NCBI GenBank assembly: GCA_023301405.1
Contig: JALZUX010000409.1
Coordinates: 1-12,664 of the forward strand
Direction of reading: 5' to 3'
DNA from: Granulosicoccaceae bacterium
Lineage (GTDB): Bacteria > Pseudomonadota > Gammaproteobacteria > Granulosicoccales > Granulosicoccaceae
Length of the DNA stretch: 12,664 nucleotides
Position numbers and translations under genes: made by a program. The notes beneath the pieces were generated by a model. The model saw nothing but the letters and a program-made list of their open reading frames with translations. It did no database searches and had not been told where the DNA came from. Below are positions 6,482 through 12,664 of this stretch, piece after piece; the stretch's first letter is position 1; each line of letters begins with the position of its first letter.

Positions 6482-8803
6482 ATGCCATCAGGTCTTTCCC
6501 TCCATTCGCGAGGCATGCAATTATTTGCCTCGTTATGGTTGTTGTGTGCGCTTGTCACGCCGTCCGTTTCGGTAGCGCAAGAGCAACCATTCATCATCTC
6601 GGATATCGTTGTACGTGGAATCGAGCGAGTCGAGAAAGGTACTGTCCTCAGCCACCTTCCTGTTCGAACCGGAGAACGATTCGAGCCAGGGCGCGATAGT
6701 GCCCGGGTTATTCGTGCCTTGTACGAAACCGAATTATTTGGTGATGTGAGTCTGGCTCGTGACGATGATGTGCTGCTGGTCACCTTGGACGAGCGCCCCT
6801 CGATAGCCGACGTTGATATCCAAGGTAATACCGTTCTTCCTGAAGATCAGGTTAACGATACCCTGAGATCTGTAGGTCTGGCGCCGGGTCGAATTTTTCG
6901 TCGGTCTGTGCTCGACAACCTCGAGACGGAACTTCGCCAGGTTTATTTTAGTCGCGGGCAGTACGGCACTAGCGTAATTTCGTCGGTAGAAGAGTTTGCA
7001 GATAATCGTGTAAACGTAAAAATCGATATCGTTGAAGGTGGTGTTGCACGAATAAGCCATATAAATATCGTGGGCAATAAGGCGTTTAAAGAATCCCAGT
7101 TACTCGGCCTACTTGATTCAGGAGTAAAAGGCATTCTTCCTTTTGGTTCTCGAAATAAGTATTCACGTGCCAAGCTCGCAGCTGATACAGAAAAACTTCG
7201 CGCCTGGTATCTTGATCGCGGTTACTTACGCTTTGATATCGTCTCAACCCAGGTGACAATTTCACCGGATAAGGAAGATATAAACGTCACTATTAATGTT
7301 GAAGAGGGTGAGCAATATCGAGTGGGCGATATTTCCTTTACCAATAACTCTGATTTGTTAGATGATCAACAGCTTGAATCATTGATTGCTTTGACGCCGG
7401 GCAGCGTGTACTCACGCAAGCTCATGACGGAGAGTAATAGCGCTATCGCTGATCGCCTGGGAGAAGACGGTTTTGCTTTTGCACGGGTTGATGTAGTTCC
7501 TGATATAAATGAAGATGATAAAACTGTTGGCTTAAACCTGCAGGTCGACGAGGGAAAAAGAGTATACGTCAGGCGTATAGTATTCAACGGGCAAAGCCGC
7601 ACCCATGATGAAGTGCTGCGCCGTGAATTGCGTCAGGTGGAAGGCAGTCGTTTTTCGCCGCTTGCTCTAAGCAGGTCACAAACGCGCTTGCAACGGTTAC
7701 CTTATATAGAGCGAGTTGCCATCAGCACTCCTAAGGTGCCGGGCTCTGACGATCTTATCGATATTGTGATCAGCGTGAGTGAGGGTGCGTCTGGTTCTTT
7801 TGGTGCAGGTGCGGGCTACGGTACCGACGGTTTACTGTTTAATGTGAACTTTACACAGGAAAATTTGTTTGGCACGGGTGAGCGGTTTGCTTTGTCATTT
7901 GATAACAGTACAAGTCAGGATAACTTTTCAGTCTCCTATACAGATCCCTATTATACGCCAGACGGTATCAGTCGGAATGTTCGGGCCTTCATTAGAAAAA
8001 CTGACACCAGTAACTTGTCTTCTACCGCAAATTTTATTATCGATAGTTACGGTGCGAAGGTTCGTTATGGGGTGCCGCTGAGTGAGTTTTCCACTTTCAG
8101 TTTTGGCCTTGGTTATGAGAGAGTAGATGTTATTGAAACGGAGGGCTCGTCTGTACAGGTTCAAGACTTTATTGACGAGTTTGGGGACGAATATGATCTG
8201 TTTGACGTGACTTTGGGTTACACCCACGATACAAGAGATCGAACAGTTTTTGCGACTAGCGGAACCCGCAATTCGATAACGCTTGAGGCGACCTCGCCTA
8301 ATAGTGATCTTAGCTATATAAAACTGGGTTATAACTTTGAGTATTTCCGCCCCCTCTCTGAGCGCTACACTTTGGCTTTCAGCTCTCGAATTAGTTACGG
8401 AGAAGGCGAAGAAGGGCTTGAGAGTTTGCCATTTTTCAGACGCTTTTTTGCCGGCGGGATTCAGTCTGTGCGTGGGTATCGTCGAAACAGTCTAGGGCCG
8501 GAAGACTCAGAAGGTGATGCTCAAGGCGGTGATTTCAGAACGCTTGGCACGCTTGAAGTTATTTTCCCACCTCCGTTTGTCGAGTCTCCAGGGGCGACCC
8601 GAATCAGCTTATTTACAGATTTCGGTAATGTTTTTACAGATGTGTCAGACTTTGAAACTGAGGAATTAAGAGGGTCATACGGGCTTGCGTTTGTTTGGTT
8701 GGCACCTATTGGACCCCTGACATTCAGCGTTGCTGAAACTTTTAATGATTCCGAGGAAGACAGCATACAATCGTTCCAATTTACGATTGGGTCCATATTT
8801 TAA
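6482..8803 (+). CDS. bamA: Outer membrane protein assembly factor BamA
   Basis: BamA is the Omp85 barrel that inserts beta-barrel proteins into the outer membrane. The 773-residue product has a signal peptide (hydrophobic core about 13-28, likely cleavage after SVSVA, before QEQ). Five POTRA domains follow (approximately 35-105, 106-185, 188-278, 281-358 and 361-435), then a 16-strand barrel from about 440. The conserved loop-6 motif VRGY is at 663-666 in SVRGYRRNSLGPED, and the protein ends with a beta-signal finishing in Phe (FTIGSIF). Two starts are possible: 6482, chosen because it gives a basic n-region (His8, Arg10), or ATG 6515, preceded by GCGAGG at very short spacing. It is complete and a little shorter than the E. 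coli protein. Its neighbours, rseP and skp, act in the same envelope pathway. Confidence 0.97.
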   Translation: MPSGLSLHSRGMQLFASLWLLCALVTPSVSVAQEQPFIISDIVVRGIERVEKGTVLSHLPVRTGERFEPGRDSARVIRALYETELFGDVSLARDDDVLLVTLDERPSIADVDIQGNTVLPEDQVNDTLRSVGLAPGRIFRRSVLDNLETELRQVYFSRGQYGTSVISSVEEFADNRVNVKIDIVEGGVARISHINIVGNKAFKESQLLGLLDSGVKGILPFGSRNKYSRAKLAADTEKLRAWYLDRGYLRFDIVSTQVTISPDKEDINVTINVEEGEQYRVGDISFTNNSDLLDDQQLESLIALTPGSVYSRKLMTESNSAIADRLGEDGFAFARVDVVPDINEDDKTVGLNLQVDEGKRVYVRRIVFNGQSRTHDEVLRRELRQVEGSRFSPLALSRSQTRLQRLPYIERVAISTPKVPGSDDLIDIVISVSEGASGSFGAGAGYGTDGLLFNVNFTQENLFGTGERFALSFDNSTSQDNFSVSYTDPYYTPDGISRNVRAFIRKTDTSNLSSTANFIIDSYGAKVRYGVPLSEFSTFSFGLGYERVDVIETEGSSVQVQDFIDEFGDEYDLFDVTLGYTHDTRDRTVFATSGTRNSITLEATSPNSDLSYIKLGYNFEYFRPLSERYTLAFSSRISYGEGEEGLESLPFFRRFFAGGIQSVRGYRRNSLGPEDSEGDAQGGDFRTLGTLEVIFPPPFVESPGATRISLFTDFGNVFTDVSDFETEELRGSYGLAFVWLAPIGPLTFSVAETFNDSEEDSIQSFQFTIGSIF

Positions 8804-8926
8804 CGGGTGTAGATTTGTGAATAAGGCAATCGCTGTTTCTAATGCCGGGCGTTTACTGACAAACTGGTTGACATGATGATCTTGCGCGTTGTCAGAAAAA
8901 CTTCCTGTGGCTGAGTCTTGCAGGAT

Positions 8927-8930
8927 AGGA
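8927..8930 (+). promoter_or_regulatory. Ribosome binding site that sets the skp start
   Basis: AGGA lies 9 nt before GTG 8940, good spacing. It favours this start over the TTG at 8889, which would add 17 residues in front of the signal peptide and has no purine-rich site nearby. Confidence 0.7.
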
Positions 8931-8939
8931 TTAAATAAC

Positions 8940-9470
8940 GTGGTTACCCGATTCGTTGTTGTGTTGTTGTGGGGGCTCCATGCGACCGTGGGCCTTGCTG
9001 CTGATGTAAAAATTGGCTTTGTCGACATCCCTTATCTCATCGATGAAGCGCCACAAGCTCGTGCCGCAAGCATTCGTTTGGAGCAGGAGTTCGAACCAAG
9101 GCAAGCGGCGATCAAATCACGCAAGGCTGACCTCAACTTGTTGCGGACAAAGCTTGAAGATGAGGGTCTTGATCGAGCGGATCGAATCTCCACTGAACGA
9201 GAATTTAATAAAACCGAGCGTCGAGTTAAGCGCGACGAACAAGAGTTTCGAGAAGAACTTAACATTCAGAAGAATCAGGAGTTTAAGCAGGTGCGTGTTT
9301 ACGTGTTAGACGCGATAGCGGCATTCGCTAAGCTTAATCAATATGATTTAATCATTAGCGACGGTGTTTTGTTTGCTAACAAAAAAATCGATGTGACGGA
9401 ACAAGTGTTACTGCAATTGCAGCAGGCTGGTAACGCAGGATTCAATCAGTCAAATGAATCCAGTAAGTAG
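8940..9470 (+). CDS. skp: Periplasmic chaperone Skp/OmpH family
   Basis: Skp is a trimeric jellyfish-shaped chaperone that holds unfolded outer-membrane proteins on the way to BamA. From GTG 8940 the product is 176 residues. It has a signal peptide (Arg4, hydrophobic 5-19, likely cleavage after GLA, before ADVK). The mature start VKIGFVDIPYLIDEAPQA resembles the family beta strand. A long charged coiled-coil follows (Glu/Lys/Arg-rich, about 45-125), then a second strand segment YDLIISDGVLFANKKIDVTEQVL, broken here as YDLIISDGVLFANK and the following IDVTEQVL. Length and order match the family. A 136-nt gap separates it from bamA, and the stop lies 6 nt before lpxD. The longer TTG-started version from 8889 is rejected because it would bury the signal peptide. 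Confidence 0.92.
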   Translation: MVTRFVVVLLWGLHATVGLAADVKIGFVDIPYLIDEAPQARAASIRLEQEFEPRQAAIKSRKADLNLLRTKLEDEGLDRADRISTEREFNKTERRVKRDEQEFREELNIQKNQEFKQVRVYVLDAIAAFAKLNQYDLIISDGVLFANKKIDVTEQVLLQLQQAGNAGFNQSNESSK

Positions 9471-9476
9471 AGCTGC

Positions 9477-10499
9477 GTGATTTCCGGCCGAAGTTTTTCA
9501 GTGGGGCAGGTTGCTAAAGCCTTGGATGTAGCTCTGATCGGTGATCCTGAAACTCGAGTATCACGGATCGCGGCCGTTGAAAGCGCTGGTCCGGAAAGTA
9601 TCACCTTTATTACGGGCCCCGGTTATCTTGAAGCGTTGAATAGATCACAGGCCGCCGCGGTGATTGTGCCGGATTCTCTGAGTGGTGAAACATCTATCGC
9701 AAGACTCATCAGCAGTAACCCTTATCTTTGCTATGCCCAATTGACTCGGTTTTGGGTGGATCACACAGAAACGAAAAGCGCTGCACATGTGCATGCCTCT
9801 GCGGCGATTGATCCATCAGCCATACTTGAAAGCGGAGTGTCTGTGGGTGCTAGCGTGACGATCGAGGCGGGCGCTAGTGTTAAGGCAAATGCTAAGATCG
9901 GCGCTGGCAGTTTTGTCGGTGCAGGGGTCTGTGTGGGTAGTAATACAGTGATCCATCCTAATGTGACAATCATGCATGGGGTAACGATAGGTGATGGCTG
10001 TGAGGTGCATGCTGGTGCCGTTATAGGGGCCGACGGTTTTGGCTGGGCTCCAAGCCGTGATGGTTGGGAAAAAATTCATCAACTAGGTGGTGTTCGTGTA
10101 GGTGACAGAGTAAGCATCGGTGCTTGCACCACGGTCGATCGAGGGGCGCTTGACGATACCGTGATTGGTGATGGTGTGATTTTGGATAATCACATTCAGG
10201 TAGCACATAATGTCACTATTGGAGAAAACACAGCGATAGCTGGTTGTACTGGAATTGCTGGAAGCACTCATATCGGCAGGGGTTGTCGCATTGGAGGGGC
10301 GGTATCGATAGTTGGTCACATCAGTATTTGCGACAACGTCTTAATTACTGCTAATTCGTTTGTTAACCGATCTGTAAAGAAGCCCGGTAGTTATTCATCG
10401 GGGTTTCCCCTCGAAGAATCAGCAACATGGCGTAAAAACGCGGTAAGATTACGAAAGCTCGACGAGTTCATTCGCGGCTTACGAAAAACAAAACACTAA
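9477..10499 (+). CDS. lpxD: UDP-3-O-(3-hydroxyacyl)glucosamine N-acyltransferase
   Basis: LpxD adds the N-linked 3-hydroxyacyl chain from acyl-ACP to UDP-3-O-acyl-glucosamine, the third step of lipid A synthesis. The 340-residue protein has the uridine-binding N-terminal domain (about 1-100). A left-handed beta-helix of hexapeptide repeats follows (about 105-310), then a C-terminal helix (RKNAVRLRKLDEFIRGL). The catalytic His is His244 in IQVAHNVTIG (E. coli His239) and the second conserved His is His281 in IVGHISI (E. coli His276). The start is GTG at 9477, 6 nt after the skp stop, with AAGTAGAG, inside the end of skp, as ribosome binding site, which suggests coupled translation. Confidence 0.97.
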   Translation: MISGRSFSVGQVAKALDVALIGDPETRVSRIAAVESAGPESITFITGPGYLEALNRSQAAAVIVPDSLSGETSIARLISSNPYLCYAQLTRFWVDHTETKSAAHVHASAAIDPSAILESGVSVGASVTIEAGASVKANAKIGAGSFVGAGVCVGSNTVIHPNVTIMHGVTIGDGCEVHAGAVIGADGFGWAPSRDGWEKIHQLGGVRVGDRVSIGACTTVDRGALDDTVIGDGVILDNHIQVAHNVTIGENTAIAGCTGIAGSTHIGRGCRIGGAVSIVGHISICDNVLITANSFVNRSVKKPGSYSSGFPLEESATWRKNAVRLRKLDEFIRGLRKTKH

Positions 10500-10509
10500 C
10501 TAACCCTGC

Positions 10510-10515
10510 AGGTGA
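10510..10515 (+). promoter_or_regulatory. Ribosome binding site for the TTG start of fabZ
   Basis: AGGTGA lies 6 nt before TTG 10522 and supports this unusual initiator; the encoded MQELSITEIVKYLPHRYPF matches the family N-terminus. Confidence 0.8.
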
Positions 10516-10521
10516 CAAGCG

Positions 10522-10971
10522 TTGCAAGAGTTAAGTATCACCGAAATTGTTAAGTATCTGCCGCACAGGTATCCGTTTTTATTGATTGATAAAGTCATAG
10601 AGACTGAGCCTGGCGTCAAGTTGACTGCAATCAAAAACATCACCATAAATGAGCCAATTTTCACTGGTCATTTTCCGCAATTTCCAGTTTTCCCCGGAGT
10701 GCTAATTCTTGAGGCAATGGCTCAAAGTTGTGCTGTATTTGCTTTTCGTCAGCTAGGCGGGTATCCATCTGAAGAAACTTTATACTTATTGGTGGGAATC
10801 GATAAGGCAAGGTTTAAACGCCAGGTAGTGCCTGGGGACCAGCTTGTAATAGAAGTAGTTTTGGAAAAAACCAGACGCGGAATATGGCGGTTTGCAGCCA
10901 CTGGCCACGTTAGCGATAATCTCTGTTGTAGTGCAGAAATTTTAATTGCTAAAAACGAGATAGAGCTTTGA
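10522..10971 (+). CDS. fabZ: 3-hydroxyacyl-[acyl carrier protein] dehydratase FabZ
   Basis: FabZ dehydrates 3-hydroxyacyl-ACP in fatty-acid elongation and competes with LpxA and LpxD for the same hydroxyacyl-ACP pool, which is why it sits between their genes. The 149-residue hot-dog-fold protein shows LPHRYPFLLIDKV, the active-site His50 in GHFPQFPVFPG, and catalytic Glu64 in LILEAMAQ. It starts with TTG at 10522, 22 nt after the lpxD stop. The TGA overlaps the lpxA start by 4 nt. It is complete and of normal size. Confidence 0.97.
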   Translation: MQELSITEIVKYLPHRYPFLLIDKVIETEPGVKLTAIKNITINEPIFTGHFPQFPVFPGVLILEAMAQSCAVFAFRQLGGYPSEETLYLLVGIDKARFKRQVVPGDQLVIEVVLEKTRRGIWRFAATGHVSDNLCCSAEILIAKNEIEL

Positions 10972-11741
10972 TTCACCGCACTGCAATTATCGATGCTAAT
11001 GCTCAGGTGCACGAATCCTGTGAGGTTGGTCCTTATGCAGTGATCGGTGCAGACGTAAAAATTGATAAAGGCACTATTGTAGGGCCACATGTCGTGATAA
11101 ACGGGCCGACAACTATCGGTTCCGAGTGCAAGATCTTCCAGTTTGCTTCGGTTGGTGAAGATCCTCAGGACTTGAAGTTTGACGGTAAAGACAGTCGCCT
11201 TGAAATTGGCAGCCGTAATAGAATTCGTGAGTTCGTCACTATAAACCGTGGTACCGGAGGGGGTGGGGGAGTAACCAAAATCGGTGACGACAACCTGTTC
11301 ATGGCTTATGTGCATGTGGCCCATGATTGTCTTATTGGAAGCCACACGGTGTTTGCCAACTCCGCTTCACTTGCCGGTCACGTTAGTGTTGATGATCACG
11401 CCATTCTTGGTGGCTTTTCATTGATTCATCAGTTTAGCCGTGTCGGCGCCCACAGTTTTTCTGGGATGGGGTCTGTGATCAACAAGGATGTGCCTCCTTT
11501 TCTATTAGTGACAGGGCATTATGCTCAAGCGAAAGGTATAAACAAGCAAGGTTTAAAGAGGCGCGGGTTTTCAGATGTTGAAATCACAGCGCTGCAAAAA
11601 GCGTTTGTCCGCCTGATCAGGCGTAAAGGTGTAATAAATGAAGAGTCCCTTGCTGAAGTGAAGCGATTGGCTGAAAAATATCCAGCTGTGGATCAGTTTG
11701 TCAGGTTTTTGCAAGATGGTACGCGCGGGTTTGTAAGTTAA
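10968..11741 (+). CDS. lpxA: UDP-N-acetylglucosamine O-acyltransferase
   Basis: LpxA transfers a 3-hydroxyacyl chain from ACP to UDP-GlcNAc, the first step of lipid A synthesis. The 257-residue product has an N-terminal hexapeptide-repeat beta-helix (about 1-185) and a helical C-terminus with the typical GLKRRGFS. The catalytic His is His119 in VHVAHDCLIG (E. coli His125), and IHQF is at 153-156. At the hydrocarbon-ruler position, where E. coli has Gly173, this protein has Met167 (SFSGMGS). P. aeruginosa LpxA also has Met there and prefers C10 over C14 hydroxyacyl chains, so a 3-hydroxydecanoyl primary O-chain is predicted. The TTG start overlaps the fabZ stop (TTGA), indicating translational coupling. 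Confidence 0.97.
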   Translation: MIHRTAIIDANAQVHESCEVGPYAVIGADVKIDKGTIVGPHVVINGPTTIGSECKIFQFASVGEDPQDLKFDGKDSRLEIGSRNRIREFVTINRGTGGGGGVTKIGDDNLFMAYVHVAHDCLIGSHTVFANSASLAGHVSVDDHAILGGFSLIHQFSRVGAHSFSGMGSVINKDVPPFLLVTGHYAQAKGINKQGLKRRGFSDVEITALQKAFVRLIRRKGVINEESLAEVKRLAEKYPAVDQFVRFLQDGTRGFVS

Positions 11742-11790
11742 TTTAGGAGCGTAGCCACAGTTTTTATGGCGTTCACGAACCTAAATTTTT
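11740..11790. terminator. Probable terminator between convergent lpxA and lpxB
   Basis: AATTTAGG (11740-11747) pairs with CCTAAATT (11780-11787), followed by further T residues. A smaller inner pairing GCCA/TGGC (11754-11757 with 11767-11770) lies inside. The element fills the 50-nt gap between two convergent stops. The stem is A/T-rich and the loop long, so it is a weak candidate; it could serve either strand, because the minus strand reads AAAAATTTAGG into the same stem. Confidence 0.4.
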
Positions 11791-11791
11791 A

Positions 11792-12664
11792 TCAACTTAA
11801 AGCGAGGGTTCTATCGCTATCTCTTTTGGCTTGGTTTTCTTTAACCACTGATTGAATCACCTTGCATAATTGCGCGGCTGCCCCTGCGGTACCTAGCCTG
11901 TTGCGAATTGCGATAAGTTCTGATTTTTGGCTGTTATGTAATTCATCATCGGATAACAGTTGGTCAGTGTGGCTGAAAAGCGTAGCAGCGGATACATCGT
12001 CTTGCAGGAGTTCAGTGACAACCTTACGTTCAGCGATTATGTTGGTCAGGCTGATGTACTCAATAGTGAGCCACCTTTTCACAACGGCATAACTCAGCTG
12101 GTTCATTCGGTAGGCCACTGTCATAGGTACGCCAAGTATCGCAAGTTCAAGGGTGGCGGTGCCTGACGCCACCATGGCTGCCTTGCAGCTTGCTAGTAGG
12201 TTATAGTCCTGAGTATTGATTAGCGTAACCTTGGCACTGCTTTCTTCGATGTGGTCAGTGATTAGCTTTTGTTGGATGGTTTCCGCGACAGGCAAGACAA
12301 ATTCAATTTTTTCATGTTTCTCTTGAAGTTGTGTTGCCGCATCGAGCATCAGGGGTAGCAAAGAGTTAATTTCATTTTTGCGACTGCCCGGTAGCAGGGC
12401 CACCAGTGGGCCGGGGTGCTGTGATACGGTGCTGTTACTGGCATTGATAAGCTTGGTGTTGTCCAGGAGTGGATTTCCAACAAACGTGGTGGGGATATTT
12501 ACGGCTTCGAATATCTTCTTTTCGAACGGTAGAATCACTGCCATGTGATCGACAAGCTTGGCCAGCTCCTGCAGTCGGCCAGGGCGCGATGCCCAGACTT
12601 TTGGGGCGATATAATAAATGACTGGAATACCTATCGACCGCGCTTCGGCAGCGAGCTTCATGTT
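11792..12664 (-). CDS. lpxB: Lipid-A-disaccharide synthase, C-terminal three-quarters (5' end outside window)
   Basis: LpxB is a peripheral inner-membrane glycosyltransferase (GT19) that condenses UDP-diacylglucosamine with lipid X. The minus-strand frame is open to the window edge and gives 290 residues. The first visible residues (NMKLAAEARSIGIPVIYYIA) match family sequence just after a conserved DFN motif, so the Met there is internal and roughly 95 N-terminal residues lie beyond the window. Conserved blocks are KVWASRPGR, ILPFEK, FVGNPLLD, ALLPGSRKNEI, GTATLELAILGVPM, and YISLTNIIAER followed by VTELLQDDV. The C-terminus is complete (TLALS). In most relatives lpxB follows lpxA on the same strand; here it faces lpxA across a 50-nt gap. 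Confidence 0.95.
   Translation of the reverse strand, partial: NMKLAAEARSIGIPVIYYIAPKVWASRPGRLQELAKLVDHMAVILPFEKKIFEAVNIPTTFVGNPLLDNTKLINASNSTVSQHPGPLVALLPGSRKNEINSLLPLMLDAATQLQEKHEKIEFVLPVAETIQQKLITDHIEESSAKVTLINTQDYNLLASCKAAMVASGTATLELAILGVPMTVAYRMNQLSYAVVKRWLTIEYISLTNIIAERKVVTELLQDDVSAATLFSHTDQLLSDDELHNSQKSELIAIRNRLGTAGAAAQLCKVIQSVVKENQAKRDSDRTLALS

Noticed and set aside
8868..8896. Promoter for skp based on TTGACA at 8868-8873.
   Set aside because: The sequence 16-18 nt downstream (GTCAGA area) does not resemble a -10 box.
8889..8939. TTG start for skp at 8889, adding 17 residues.
   Set aside because: It would place a hydrophilic stretch before the signal peptide and lacks a ribosome binding site; GTG 8940 has AGGA at 9 nt.
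335..11345. Numerous minus-strand and alternate-frame open stretches across tsf, frr, uppS, rseP, bamA, lpxD and fabZ-lpxA.
   Set aside because: They lie opposite or inside well-supported genes, have atypical composition and no recognisable motifs.

Overview
The window is a stretch of a gammaproteobacterial chromosome carrying the classic translation / cell-envelope cluster rpsB-tsf-(pyrH)-frr-uppS-cdsA-(dxr)-rseP-bamA-skp-lpxD-fabZ-lpxA, followed by an lpxB in the opposite orientation. Gene order and family sequences (EF-Ts with TDFV, BamA ending in Phe, the LpxD/FabZ/LpxA run) place it in Gammaproteobacteria. The LpxA acyl-pocket sequence resembles the Pseudomonas type, so a Pseudomonadales/Cellvibrionales-like host is a reasonable but unproven guess.

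Layout. Positions 1-1222: the last codons of rpsB, a spacer with two hairpins, tsf, and a strong Rho-independent terminator. Positions 1223-1768: no intact gene, but a decayed pyrH (UMP kinase) recognisable in several frames. Positions 1769-3994: frr, uppS and cdsA, all intact. Positions 3995-4705: a decayed dxr (DXP reductoisomerase), of which only the C-terminal domain is still an open frame. Positions 4705-6084: rseP, overlapping the dxr stop. Positions 6085-6481: an unusually long spacer without a recognised gene. Positions 6482-11741: bamA, skp, lpxD, fabZ and lpxA, tightly packed from skp onward. Positions 11792-12664: lpxB, 3' part only, on the minus strand and convergent with lpxA.

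How the genes work together. tsf and frr (with rpsB) serve translation. uppS and cdsA make the undecaprenyl carrier precursor and CDP-diacylglycerol. RseP is the site-2 protease of the sigma-E envelope stress pathway. BamA and Skp assemble and chaperone outer-membrane proteins. LpxA, LpxD and LpxB make the lipid A precursor, and FabZ supplies fatty-acid elongation.

The main discovery is that the two genes missing from an otherwise intact cluster, pyrH and dxr, are both present as pseudogenes. Each has lost its 5' end (about 75 and 100 codons by comparison with the E. coli proteins) and carries stops and frameshifts. Both are normally essential, so the organism must have other copies, substitute enzymes, or an external supply of UDP and isoprenoid precursor. 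uppS, a consumer of isoprenoid precursor, is intact. No CRISPR, IS element, tRNA, rRNA or phage gene was seen.
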